A stretch of 36,389 bases of DNA, taken from NCBI GenBank assembly GCA_003550305.1, contig QKYT01000511.1:1-36389 (forward strand). The letters are read 5' to 3'. A program made the translations under genes and the position numbers. The DNA comes from Glomus cerebriforme. Lineage: Eukaryota; Glomeromycota; Glomeromycetes; Glomerales; Glomeraceae. How positions within the stretch are numbered: the first letter of the stretch is position 1; each line of letters starts with the position of its first letter. Below are positions 20,891 through 31,803 of the stretch, one piece after another. The notes below the pieces were generated by a model, which did no database searches, had not been told where the DNA came from, and worked only from the letters and a program-made list of their open reading frames with translations.

Positions 20891-21690
20891 TGAAGAATCA
20901 AGAAATTATAACAATAAAATATCAAAGCAATATTTTCAATCGACTGATAAATCAGGTTCAATAGCATTTCATATCAGTAAATTACACTTAACGAAACTAA
21001 TAAATTCTAAAGATATTTTAATAGTTTAATTTAGTGTATATTTTGATATATTTAACATATTATTAGCATATATTGATTAAGCTTTATTTTAAATCAAATT
21101 GAAGAATCTGTCTATGCATCTAAAAACAATAATCAAACCATTAATTCTTCAAATGCAAACGAATTTGCAAATGTTCAAGGTAATTTTTTTATTAAATATA
21201 ACGTTGTAAAAATGTATTTATACTATTAAATAGTATTAATCAATGATAATTCAGAATGTTTTATTGCATTATTAATTCACATAAGTATTAAATTATTCAT
21301 TTTAATTAATTATTATTTCAACAAACTTTTAAGATGATTTAGCTAGTTGTGAAGAAAACCATTAGTAGATTCTTAAATTTGTATTAATATAAGAAAATAT
21401 ACATCAGCTATTTTTTTTTATTACCATTTTATCTCTTGTAAAACAACTGTTTAAAACTGACCAGTTATGTAATTTGACAAGAATTATATTCAAATAAAAA
21501 TATTTATATTTTATTTTCCTGACATTATTACTTTTTTAAGAATAATAATAAAACATAAATTTTGTTACGATCTTATTTAATTGATACATGAAAAATCTTA
21601 TTCCAATTGTATTTTTAGCTATTAATGACATCACACTAACTTTCTATAGATGAGAATTGAAAAAAACTTTTCTTCATAATCTAGTTTCCA
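20891..21690. other. kinase tail remnants and AT-rich sequence
   Basis: 20890-21180 contains short readable fragments of the kinase 3' region (such as STDKSGSIAFHISKLHL near 20940-20990) and then AT-rich sequence. No further gene seen. Confidence 0.35.
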
Positions 21691-21696
21691 TACCAT

Positions 21697-21731
21697 TATG
21701 TTACATATGTTATATAAGCATATGTGACATA
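21697..21731. repeat. hairpin upstream of the damaged MGTRS copy
   Basis: TATGTTACATATG and CATATGTGACATA form a 13-bp stem with one mismatch and a 9-nt loop. It lies about 180 bp upstream of the former ATG. It has no equally clear counterpart before the intact copy, so a regulatory role is doubtful. Confidence 0.5.
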
Positions 21732-21825
21732 GTCCTTTATATTAACATTTGAAAATGATAAAAATGACTTCATAATGTGGGAAAATCCAAAATCGATAAA
21801 AAAAAAAATCTTTTTTTTTTCTTTT

Positions 21826-22486
21826 TGTTTTTAGTTTTCATTTCTACAGATTTTAAAAACTACATTGAAATTGATCATGGGAACATGAAGTATTACCCTA
21901 ATTCGTAGCTCTACTCTCTATGCTCTTACCGTCATTTTTACGGCTTGATAGAGGATCATATGGATGAGTTAGTATAGCTTTTGACTTTCCTATAAAAAAT
22001 AGCAGTAGGGAACCTAGAGCATAGAAAAACGTATTCTCAGAGATGCTTGTTCTGCAACAAAGAGCCCATTAGGAGGATCAGATGAGAGTCAATACATTTA
22101 TGAATATTATGTTTGCATGTGTAGGTGAATGGTTGTAAAGTTTCTTTGCGAATTCATATGTGAATATTCTTCAATCATATGGATATACTGGCTTCTTTAC
22201 AGCTAAATTTGTTAAGATTTTATGGAAAAAGGTAAACAAACCAAACTTCTTTGCCCTCTTGCATCTTTGGAAGAAATGTTCCAGTACGTGGCTTATATCA
22301 TTATTGATTCGACAGGACAATTTTTGATGATAATCTTTCATGTTAAGCATGTATGAAAATTGTATTCTAACAGTACAATCAGAAAAGTTCATGGAAAAGT
22401 ATAAGCAGTGTGAAAACCAAATAGAAGAATCAGAAAGTGATCTATTATGACGATGAAGAAGTGAAAAAAGAAGGGTATCTTTCATA
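21826..22486 (+). pseudogene. damaged second copy of the MGTRS-type gene
   Basis: The stretch begins with the same leader (TTTTCATTTCTACA) and ATGGGAACA as the gene at 1552, but the fourth codon region reads ATGGGAACATGA, a stop. A small element interrupts it at about 21908-22028. The remaining blocks follow the intact gene to its end (GATGAGAGTCAATACATTTA, the GCTAAATTTGTTAA block, the GAAATGTTCC block, AAGCAGTGTGAAAACCAAAT, GAAGGGTATCTTTCA), with several deletions and frame changes. It cannot encode the protein. It stands directly 5' of the second copy of the membrane-protein gene, as in the first cassette. Confidence 0.88.
21908..22028. mobile_element. small MITE-like insertion inside the MGTRS pseudogene
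   Basis: About 120 bp absent from the intact gene lies between ATTCGTA and AACGTATTC, which are contiguous there. It carries 10-bp inverted ends, TCTATGCTCT (21917-21926) and AGAGCATAGA (22016-22025). The target duplication is ambiguous because CGTA already occurs twice at the site. Confidence 0.6.
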
Positions 22487-22604
22487 AGATTTTATATTCT
22501 GTATCTATTCAATTACAAATTTTAATAAAAGTTTTGAAATAACTAATTTAAGTTTAGCTAGTTTACTTTGGCAATTTTATAAGGTCTTAGAACCTGTTGG
22601 AATT

Positions 22605-23136
22605 TTGCTATTACAGATTAAGGAATTTAATCATTTCATAAATTTTAAAATTTACTCAAATTCGATAACAGTAGTAAATGATTTGAAACATTTGGTATCG
22701 TTCTATTTGGATATCCGCTCTGCAAGGGATTTAGAAGAAAAAATGCGACGTAGAGAAAGCATGGTTCCTCCTTTCTTTACCTGGATTTTTCAAGACTACC
22801 CAGAAGTGGCTGCATATTTTCTTGGAACATTAAAACCAGTAACTCTTAATATGGTTTATAATAAGTTATCTAAAATGTTCTTAGATTTTGTATGTATCAA
22901 TCATTCTTTTTTAAATAACTATTAAATAAATAATTTAAACTCATTGAATTTATTTATTTCTTTTACAGGCAGTTAATTTACTTCTGGATTGGATATTTCC
23001 CAATCATTGGATAAAAGGTATGATAAAAAAAGCAGTGGTATTTGGTTATAAAAAATATATCATTCCAATAGTTTTTTCTACCAAACTACCAACCATTTTG
23101 AGAAGACGTGGATTAACTCCTGAAGAAATGGTCTAA
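22605..23136 (+). pseudogene. 5'-truncated copy of the two-exon membrane-protein gene
   Basis: From 22668 the sequence matches the gene at 2483 starting inside its exon 1, with the same GTATGT donor (22890), TTTTACAG acceptor (22968) and a 168-bp second exon (22969-23136) ending GLTPEEMV. The 5' part with the hydrophobic anchor is missing. The frame stays open upstream to about 22605 but has no ATG before the one in EEKMRRRES. Only about two nucleotide differences were noticed in the roughly 220 bp of shared exon 1, and the second exon differs at a handful of sites. It is either a truncated pseudogene or the 3' end of a gene that has gained a new, unseen first exon (ATTACAG at about 22611-22617 could be an acceptor). 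Confidence 0.75.
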
Positions 23137-24171
23137 AATATCCTTTTGCCCTTTTGATAGAGTGGATTTCCCCCTGTTTCTTCTGTTTCTGATTTTTCTT
23201 TCCTTGTATATATGTTACAATTTAATTATTTTCAATCTTTGTATATATGTTTTTTTTTACAATTTTTATTATTTCAATTTTTTTTATAAAAAAATATATT
23301 AATTTTAATTCCCTACATTTGGAAGTAAAATTAATATTTCTGGTTTTCCAACAGTTGTCCGCAACAATTGTTGAGGATTAGCTTCTTAATTATTTTTTAT
23401 TTTTTATTTACTACATTTAGGATTCCGGGCTGAATTTTGATTTCTCAAATCCGATCCAATTTAAATATGAATCCCAATTGGCTAATTCACTAAAATTAAA
23501 AAGAAGTGAGAAAATAATTCTTAAAAAATAAAATAAAATTAATACAAACTTATACCTTATTAAAATCTGTATCATCTAGTCGCTCTAGAAGAAACCTGCT
23601 AAGAATTTTATCAAGACCATTCCTGAAAAAGCCTGTCTAGAAGAAAAAAAGTGTAAGCTAAAAAATTATTTTAAAATACAGTTAAAAAAAAAAAGTAATT
23701 CAAAACACTAATCTGACCGAAATCTGTTTCTAATGATATTGTCGAATTTATTCTTGGAAAAAGCCTAGAAGAAAAAAAAAGATGTTAGTAAAAGTTTTTT
23801 CTAAAAAAAAAAAAAATCCAAACACTAATCTTAATCCTGAAATTTATGTACTTTAAAAGGATCCCACTAAACTTACCACCTCAGAAGAAGCAGCCCATCA
23901 AAATTATATGTGACTTGAATATAACAAAAATAAGAACACCACATACAGCAAGAATTTGTTACACAAATTAAGCAAGAAGCCTAAATGAAAAAAAAACAAA
24001 GTTAGTAAATTATATTTAAAAAAATAATATGAAATGTAATCAAAAAGTAAAAATGAAACTAATTCATCATTTCAATATTAATAGGAAATCCTTCAAATTA
24101 GAAAAGAAGGAAAACAAATGATAAATTTATAATAAACAACTAGAATCTGTCCACCAAGTAGTATTTACAAT
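22668..24171 (+). repeat. segmental duplication, copy B
   Basis: Direct-orientation counterpart of 2684-4164, about 20 kb downstream. Coding parts are almost unchanged; the 1-kb 3' flank has many small indels and substitutions. 23137-24171 holds no gene. Confidence 0.9.
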
Positions 24172-25930
24172 TTATATACACCAAAATTCTTTTTTTTTCT
24201 TTTAACATTACTATCATGCAATTGTCCAAAGAACCGAGCAGACAAGGAAAAAACTGGAGTCTGCATGTTAATACAATATAAATAAATCTAGTGCGGATTT
24301 ATGAAATTAAGTAAATATTTGGTCACCAAATTTTTAAAGTATTTGATCAACCAAATTTGGGGTACAAATAAAATGAACCCAAAAAATTTTTTTAACCCCA
24401 AATATTGTGTCTAACCAATTTTCATTTTTCCAGTATCAAGGACGTGTTATTGTTTGACATATTAATACTACATTTACACGAATAATGGTTGATAGTAATG
24501 CCGATAATATTTTATGCTCCTTTAGACTTAAAATAGTCATGGCCTCAAAATACACTAACTATAGTAAAAAAATATATACATGTGAATTTTTTTCTTGTCT
24601 TTCATTTCATTCACTTTTGTGAATTAATCCACAAATGGAAAGAAATGTTTTATTTGCATATGAATTTAATGAATTAATCCTTTATTTGTCTTTATTTCTT
24701 TTATTTACATATTGAATTGCCTGAGCTTTTTTACGTATACTTAACAAATTTTAGGGTATTTCATAAATTCGCCGTGATGAAATAAATTAAGATTTTTTTT
24801 ATATTTATTCATTTATTTTGTGATTCACTATTGATGTAACACATTGTGACATCTATAATAAATAATAATAAATAAAATTCATTAATCAAATATAATTTTT
24901 TGACGTCAAAATGAAAATTAATTAAATGTAATTGAATTTTAATTTATTTTTTGATGATATGTGGCTATATCTTTTTTTTTTTGAAAAAAAATATATATTT
25001 GTGATACTGCTGACCAAATAACGGAATTGTCTCTTATTAGCGTTACCAATAAATTTCACGTTCATTTGATAAGAAATTTAGCGGTAATGTACACCAAGAA
25101 GCCTATTTTTGATTGGTTCAAAATTTTGTTCAATTGATTTAATGGACTTTAATGTCCTTTAATCATCCATTAATATGATATTAAACAAATTTGTTTCAAC
25201 ATTTTTAAATATTTATTACTATCGTAATACATCTTATTTTAGTCTAATCAACGCTCAAAAAAATAATACTAATGAATTTTTTTTGTGAACCCAATTAAGA
25301 AATTAATTGTATAGAACATTATTGTTAGAGCCTTAATTGGTTCTTATTTTTTCAATTATTATGAATCATGTAAGAAATCGTAGCCAAAGTTTGTCATTTT
25401 GGAAGCAAAATATTAATCTTGCATAGAGTTGCGGTACGCTATGCTTCCTGATAGACATCTTTATTAATATACAGTAACCTTAATAGTTTATAACATTATC
25501 AATATATTTAGAACTATGTCCGATTAAAACGGGTACGACTGTTGATCCAATTTCAGGATTTTATTGAAATTTTAATTAGTCCTAATTCACAATAGTTCAT
25601 GTTGATCATTATTACTTCACTGGATAAAAAAATAAATGAAAATCAGGGGCTCCTAATTTTACTTGATAAAACAATCTTTTTTCTTTTCTTTCATTTACTT
25701 TTGTTTGTAACAAAGCAAAGATAAAGATAAATTTGTAATCATCGGATTGCATACAAAAACAATTCGAATTTTGGAACCATTATTTCAATGATTTTTAATC
25801 AGAATCCAAATAATAATATGAAATATGGTCTAGATTTTCTTGATTAAATTCCGTAAGGACTTTTTACATACACTTTATCAATTTTATTTGTGCTTCTTCA
25901 CGTATAAACATGTATGCAAACTTTCCCCAA
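24172..25930. other. intergenic; palindrome-rich patch
   Basis: No gene seen. At 24315-24413 several fold-back motifs cluster: ATTTGGTCACCAAAT, a near copy ATTTGATCAACCAAAT, and ATTTGGGGT/ACCCCAAAT arms at 24355 and 24405. This may be a decayed fold-back element. The final part contains the promoter of the gene at 26054. Confidence 0.4.
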
Positions 25931-25933
25931 TCA

Positions 25934-25943
25934 CTTATAAATA
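25934..25943 (+). promoter_or_regulatory. TATA-like box CTTATAAATA
   Basis: CTTATAAATA lies about 115 bp upstream of the ATG at 26054, in a normal position for a fungal TATA box with a leader of about 80 nt. Same TATAAATAC core as at 16894-16903. Confidence 0.5.
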
Positions 25944-26053
25944 CACGTACTGAATTCCCTAACTTCAGATTCCACCATTATTCTCATAGTAATTAGTATT
26001 TACTGTAATTCAAAGAAATCAGTTTCTAATTTCCAAACTCTCTCAAAGTCATC

Positions 26054-26416
26054 ATGAAAAATCTTATCCTAATGCTTGTTTTCGCAGTCATAGCCTTCAG
26101 TGCATCTGCTTCTGCTACACCAACTAATTGGAAAAGAAGTGGTGGCGGTTTTTTGAATGTATTAAAATTTCCCAAAAGTAAAACAACTTTGGCAAAAAGA
26201 CAGTACCTCTCATGCGGTCTCGGATATTTTCAATGTCCTAATATGGATGGATGTTGTCCGGCCAATTCAACTTGTGAACCTCCTAACCATTGTAACATTC
26301 CGTGTACTGTGAATTATATAATGTGTCCGGATGGTATTAGTTGCTGCTATCCAGGACAAATTTGCGTACCTAATTATAACTCTAACGGTCTTGTATACGA
26401 ATGTGATATCATTTGA
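26054..26416 (+). CDS. small secreted cysteine-rich protein with two tandem six-cysteine modules (120 aa)
   Basis: A single-exon frame starts ATGAAAAATC and ends TGA. Residues 1-20 form a clear signal peptide (MKNLILMLVFAVIAFSASAS). Two dibasic KR sites (27-28 and 48-49) look like Kex2-type processing points, and would remove residues 22-49 as a propeptide. The mature part holds 12 cysteines at 54, 61, 67, 68, 74, 80 and 84, 91, 97, 98, 104, 117. This gives two modules with the same spacing, C-x6-C-x5-CC-x5-C-x(5 or 12)-C. That order of six cysteines with an adjacent pair is the framework of inhibitor-cystine-knot (knottin) folds; granulin-like or chitin-binding folds remain possible. It is probably secreted, and in a symbiotic fungus a candidate apoplastic effector or wall protein. 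No homologue is named. A TATA box is upstream. Confidence 0.88.
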   Translation: MKNLILMLVFAVIAFSASASATPTNWKRSGGGFLNVLKFPKSKTTLAKRQYLSCGLGYFQCPNMDGCCPANSTCEPPNHCNIPCTVNYIMCPDGISCCYPGQICVPNYNSNGLVYECDII

Positions 26417-26925
26417 CCACGATTTTTTTTTATTTTTGTTATATCATTTTAATTAATTTTTGTATAATTTTAAATTAGATAAAGTTCTAAAAGTTGTAAA
26501 CTAGTAGTTAAATTTAAATTCTGTGGCTTTTTTTTCATTTCTATTTATTTGTTTATTGACATATAAAATACTAATCACATACGTCTTTTTTTGTCATGTG
26601 ATATATAAATATATTGATTTTATTAAATTAAAATAATATTCTTTCATCTGTATGTGTTGAATTGATTTCATATAAAAAATGTTGATCTGTATATTATTCA
26701 TGCTTTTAGAATAAATGTAGCAGTTTATAATCTCAAATAACGGAATTTATTCTGCAACATCCAAATGAAAAATGGCCTTTTTTTTGTATTTTTGCAACCA
26801 TATTCATTATCTATACAGTAAATATATTAGTTAATTGAAGAAACTTACTCAAATTTCTTTACATTTTAGATTGAAATAGAGTGTTTGTGGGACTAATATG
26901 TTCAGAGCTGGTGAATCGTGTGATA
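26417..26925. other. 3' flank of the secreted-protein gene, no other feature
   Basis: T-rich 3' untranslated-type sequence followed by AT-rich DNA up to the retroelement target site. Nothing else recognised. Confidence 0.4.
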
Positions 26926-26941
26926 AAGTTTTAATAATTAT

Positions 26942-28454
26942 TTTATTTTTATTTTATTTTTAACGTAAGATATAGGAAAGTAATATTGACTAAGGAAAAA
27001 CTCTACTCTAAATATAAGTTACTCTATATCTACGTCTAGCGTACTTGACTGCTGAAAGACGTAGCTCTAGCTACTGATACGAGGGAGGGGGGAAGAAGAA
27101 AAATTACGGAAAGATACATTAAAATAATTAGCTAATAAATAAAATTGTTCTAAATTTTGTAAAGATAATGAAGAAAAAAGATTATAGGAATCTCTATGTA
27201 ATGTCCAAGAACTAGCATGTAAAAAGTTTGATGAACCATGCATTCGGGTTGACGAGGGTGCGATCCTGTTGATAAGACGCAAAAGGCGTGATGAAGCCGG
27301 ATGAGAAGTCGGAGAACGGCGATTGTAAAGTTTTTTAGTAGATTTAGTGATACCTAAAGATTTTTCAAATAGTTTAAATTCTTTGACTCTAGGGGTCCAA
27401 ATAATAGTATAGAGTTCTTTGGTGAAGGAAGAAAGAAATAATATTAAATGATTTTGGTAAAATTTTTTGGGACCAAAAACTTTTTTTAAACAAGTCGGTC
27501 AGACAAGTAGGGACATAATTATGAATAAGAAGAAATAGGCGCGTGCAGGTCTATCCTTTATTGGCAAGAATAAGGGCAAAGAGTCTATGTGGTAGGAACA
27601 GTTGGAAAATTTTTTCCGCGAGAGGTTTAGTGATTTGATAAGAGCGTGTAATACCGATTTTTGTTTTAATAGAAAAGAATTTAAAGCGTCTTGATATGAG
27701 GAGCAATTGCCTATATGGTCGTTGGAATCATCTGTTAAATGACATAAGGGGCAAAGTAAGGAAATCGGTGGACATAAATTAGGGTAATAACGTTGTTGGA
27801 GGTTGCCTGTGGGTAAATTAAAGATAGCTGATTTAATCTTTTTTCCTTGAAATGAATTTTGCTTGATTTGTAAACGAAGATTGTCTGGGATATGATGGAA
27901 CCAAGATTGAGTGAAGGAGTAATCAATTGAGTGGAAAGAGACAATTTCTTGTAAAGGAGTAAGGTTGGATTGATTCAAAAATTCGTTGAAGGTTTTAGAG
28001 GCGTGAATCGTTTTGCCCCATTGGCGGACGTTTTTATCAACGATGCCTAAGTAGTTCCAGATGAGATTACCTAGAGACGAAGAAATTTGACGAGGATTTA
28101 TAATAATGGATCACATCCAGATTTGGCAAGGAGATCGGCCAAGTCATTGGTAATGTTGTTTGAATGTGCCTAGACTTTATTGAGAGTAACGGTAAGATTA
28201 TTATGTAAAATGAAATCTTTTAAGGTAATCCAAAGCAAATAGTTATTGGTTTTGAGGCTACGTCGCGGGGATATATTCGTTAGAATGAAACGGTTATAAG
28301 TGGCAATAAAATTAGCCGAGTCCGTATTTATAACAACGTTACTGTTTGGGGAACTGTGATGATGGCGGTTAAAACGGCCATAGTTTCTGCTTTCGTAGCC
28401 GACGGGAGATGTGTAGTTCTACCAGCAAATTGTACTGTGTTTTGATGAGCGCTG
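26942..28454 (-). mobile_element. 5'-truncated, decayed LINE (RNase H and zinc-knuckle region)
   Basis: Read on the minus strand from 28454. An RNase HI-like region (about 28440-28090) shows TKAETMAVLTAI, NTDSANF after a frame change, and AHSNNITNDLADLLAKSG. A C-terminal region (27978-27499) has CPLCHLTDDSNDHIGNC, the CxxC-H-C knuckle found at the end of many LINE polyproteins. A last part (27499-27067) ends like the fragment at the window start. A leader-like 3' region and a TAAAATAAAAATAAAATA-type tail at 26942-26975 close the element. Stops and shifts show it is dead. ATAATTATTAAAACTT-type target duplications flank it (26926-26941 and 28455-28469). The reverse transcriptase and anything 5' of it are missing. 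Confidence 0.85.
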
Positions 28455-28469
28455 AAGTTTAATAATTAT

Positions 28470-28950
28470 TTATTTTTATTTTTAAAATAGTACAGCAAAG
28501 TAATAGGTAAGGAAGAACATAAAATGAACTAAATACTCTAATACTATGTCTAGTTCTAATTCTACCCACATAGAAATTAGCGCCTGACTGCTGACTGTCA
28601 AAGGAACCGATGCAGCATAAGCTACTTGTAAAAGGCAGGGCAAAAAGGGAAACAAAAATGAAAAACAAATAAAAGAAAAAAAGAGTAAAAAAAAAAAACT
28701 AAAAACCAGCTTGAATCCTAGTAGTCGGCCGCTCCGACGCTTCCAGTAAGACCTACCACTCGATTGCCAAAACCACTCGGAGCCTTACCATTTGGATCGT
28801 TTATCACACTAGACCTGATAGGAATACTTGTAGTAATTAGTTAGGGTGAAACGGAAAACAGGACAAGCCGAGGCCAGATCAAAGGGTGGATGTAAATCAC
28901 CCTAAACTATTTTCCGATTCTTCGCCATTGCTTCGCCGTGATCTTTCGAA
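28470..28950 (-). mobile_element. SINE-like or internally deleted retroelement sharing the LINE 3' end
   Basis: Minus strand: the 3' half (about 28650-28470) resembles the LINE 3' end at 2-345 (pyrimidine-rich stretch, GTAGCTTATGCT versus GTAGCTTAGGCT, GCTAATTTCT, and a TAAAAATAAAAATAAATA tail). The 5' half (28950-28690) is unrelated to the LINE parts seen here and clearly richer in GC. It is flanked by the target duplication at 28951-28966 and 28455-28469. The 5' half could be the LINE 5' leader joined by internal deletion, or a pol III-type SINE head. No good A or B box was found, and no coding frame is supported. Confidence 0.65.
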
Positions 28951-28966
28951 AAGTTTTAATAATTAT

Positions 28967-30174
28967 GAAATGTTAGTAAATAATTTCTTCAATTCAAAAG
29001 TCACGTGGGCCGATCATTTTGACAAAAAAAAAAAATTTTTTATATTGTAATAGCTAGCAGCCAGTATAAATTAAGGATTATGCAAGTCATTTAATAATTT
29101 AACACGACATATCAATTGATTTAAAAAAGAAACTGGGCTCATGTATTTTTAGGTACATCTTGTAATAAAGTTTGTTGTTATACATCAACATTACCAAAAG
29201 GAATTTTAATTCCGGCGGCTGAATAATCATTTTTCATAAAGAATAATCTAAATCAAATTTATCTTTCTTTGTTCAATTTCCCCGTTTAAGTAAAACAATT
29301 TTTTTTTATAAAGAAAACATTTATAAAAATAGTAGATAAATTATAAATGGATTTACTAATATAATGATGAAAGCTTAATTTAAACTCTGATTGCCAAGAT
29401 TCCCCATGGATCATTGATATGTCAATTCAAAATTCAAAAAAATTTCATTTGGTAGTGGCAATAACACATGATGTTCATCATGTGATGTGGGTTTAGCAAA
29501 CTCCAATCAGAAGTGTGGTGAAATTAATGTAAATACTGTTTATTTAAACAATTCCTTTATCTATTGATTTTTATGAATATAATAGACAATTAATCGAAAG
29601 TGAAAAAGTTTTTAAGTGAGAAATTAATTAAATTATGAACAGACTTCTTTATCGTTATCTAAAATCTTCTGGATGGGAAGAACGTCCCTCGTAAAATTAT
29701 TATTTCCTTATTTAAATCTTTTAGGCTATGAATTTATTACACTAATTACTTAAAATTATCCATTATTTGCTATACAAGCAGAATATTGATCATTCTACAA
29801 AGCTAAAATGAAACTTAATTCGGATTCCATGTACATCACTGCTATAACTAACATGGTCATTGATATTTATTGATAATTACAATTATTGGCAACCAAATAT
29901 TTAATATATACCAGACATAAATTTCAAAAATTTTTTAATCATATATACGATTTTTAATGTATAGAAAATAACTTATTCAATAAGGAGATGAAATGGATAT
30001 TGCTATTTTTTATACTAATTTCAATAAAAAATTGAATAAATTGATTAAGAAAATCTCTTTTAAAAAAATTAATTTCTTCATTATAATGTTTTATAATACA
30101 TAATGGTGGAAATGATCTACTTATCAGAATTGTGACACTATAATAATCATTTTCCATTTCTCATTCATAACTAG
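28967..30174. other. intergenic, no gene seen
   Basis: AT-rich. ATGATGTTCATCATGTGATG at about 29468-29487 is a small palindromic cluster. The minus-strand frame at 29954-30157 is AT-driven. The end of this stretch (TAACTAG before 30175) could be a splice acceptor for an upstream exon of the next gene, but no such exon was found. Confidence 0.4.
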
Positions 30175-30180
30175 GTGGGT

Positions 30181-31803
30181 ATGAATGTATGTTTATTCTC
30201 ATTAACCGCAATTTCTAGCACGTTTATTCATATGTTAATTTTGTATTTAAGCTCATTATTATCCATATTTGATAATATAAGAGAAAAAATGGATAACCTT
30301 CTTCGAAAACTTATCCTATTATCCTTATTACTCGCTTACTTAATCTTTACATGTGCGTTAATGTCCTTTGCGTCCATTAACATAACTTATTCATCTTATC
30401 AAGACGTGACTGATTCATTTCTTAACACAGTAGTTCCAGTCATTTTTGTCATTTTGCTTACACATGAGACTGATGCTAATAATTTAAAAAAGTACCTTTT
30501 ACCAGTAATAGATGAAATATTTTATAATATGCTTACTTGGGTGATTCCACTAATAGTTTCAAATGTTTACGACTCACGGGGTATATTAGCATTTTCATTC
30601 CTAAATATGGGATTCCATTTATTTTCTACGATCAGCTCGCTAATAATGTTTAAACAAATTGACAATATTGAAGATCCTATGGTTATGGATGCCTTTATCT
30701 TTGATGACTTTGGTATCATCACTTATTCACATATATTCAATTGGAACTTTTTTTTCTTGATATTTTTTCCGGTTATTGCCGTCCCAACTTTTTGGATATT
30801 TAATATCGCGATCACTTTATCCATTCCCATTGATTCTGTTGAGAAAATAATATCTGTATTATTCCTTATACTTTTTTCAATAACATTGGCTTCTCCATTC
30901 ATTTTACAAATTCATACACTATATTCGTATCTTAAAAATTTGATTCATGATCATCATCATAATCAAAATAATGATATGGCCAGAAATTACAAATTATTTA
31001 TTAAAAAAATTATAGACGCTTTATATCGACGTTATGCTATATTTTGGTTTTATGTACCAAACATTTTGCAAATGGCTTTTATTATGTTGCGTTATCCAAT
31101 CAATTTTTATTTTGTCAGAATATGTGTGTTCATACTTATCTCATCTTCAACAAGAAGTGTATCTTACTTTACTCACAAGTTACCTGGTTATTATATTGCT
31201 ACTTCAACATCAATGACTCAATATAGACTGTCAAAAATTACTAGTGGATTATGTTCAAAAAAAAATAAAATTGAGAAAAGAACGCTTAAAATTTATATTG
31301 GTAAGTCTAAAAAAATCATAATATTTCTAAAATACATGAAAAAGTTAGAAATTATATTTTAATTTTTTTTTTCCTTAGATGAAGCTGGAAACTTTGATAA
31401 TAAAGTTATAACATTCCAGATTGGCGAAAAATTTTGTGATGTCAATTATTGTGCTACTAATTCTCGAGTTGCTTATTACATGTAAATATGTTTGATATTT
31501 TTCGAATTATTTTGTTATTAGTTCGATTATTTTAATAATTTTGCATATTAACAAAACGTAGAGAAAGTATCGAAAATAAGGATGAAAACTTAAACCTCAT
31601 AATTTTGATTGATAAAATCCAGGTAAATGAATATTTGTTATTTAATATCGAGCAATAAAAAATAAATTTAAAAAGAATTCATTCCTTAATAGAGCTGTGA
31701 GCATTCTCTTAAAGAAGTTTTCGAATTACAAAGTGGTATATTGGTTCAAACTCCAAGACTTTTAGGCGGAATTACCTTGACTATGACTACCTTTATTGAA
31801 TAA
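30181..31803 (+). CDS. polytopic membrane protein, four exons, unknown family (about 464 aa)
   Basis: Exons 30181-31300, 31379-31481, 31562-31622 and 31693-31803 are joined through introns of 78, 80 and 70 nt (GTAAGT, GTAAAT and GTAAAT donors; TTCCTTAG, CGTAG and TTAATAG acceptors). Phases 1, 2 and 0 all match and give a continuous frame ending in TTTIE. The first exon is strongly hydrophobic, with about seven to nine likely membrane spans (for example ILLSLLLAYLIFTCALM, FFFLIFFPVIAVPTFWI, VLFLILFSITLASPFIL). It also has a His-rich loop (HDHHHNQNND) and then a basic juxtamembrane region. The three short exons add a soluble C-terminus (GEKFCDVNYC, CEHSLKEVFELQSG). ATG at 30181 is the first available; an upstream exon is possible. 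I do not recognise the family; transporter or channel-like roles are guesses. Confidence 0.8.

Noticed and set aside
22171..22485. 104-codon minus-strand frame opposite the MGTRS pseudogene
   Set aside because: Antisense to recognisable decayed sense coding sequence; no independent support.
27735..27944. Second minus-strand frame in the LINE
   Set aside because: Overlaps the zinc-knuckle frame in another phase; a shadow.
31034..31226. Two short plus-strand frames inside the membrane-protein gene
   Set aside because: Out-of-frame shadows of exon 1.
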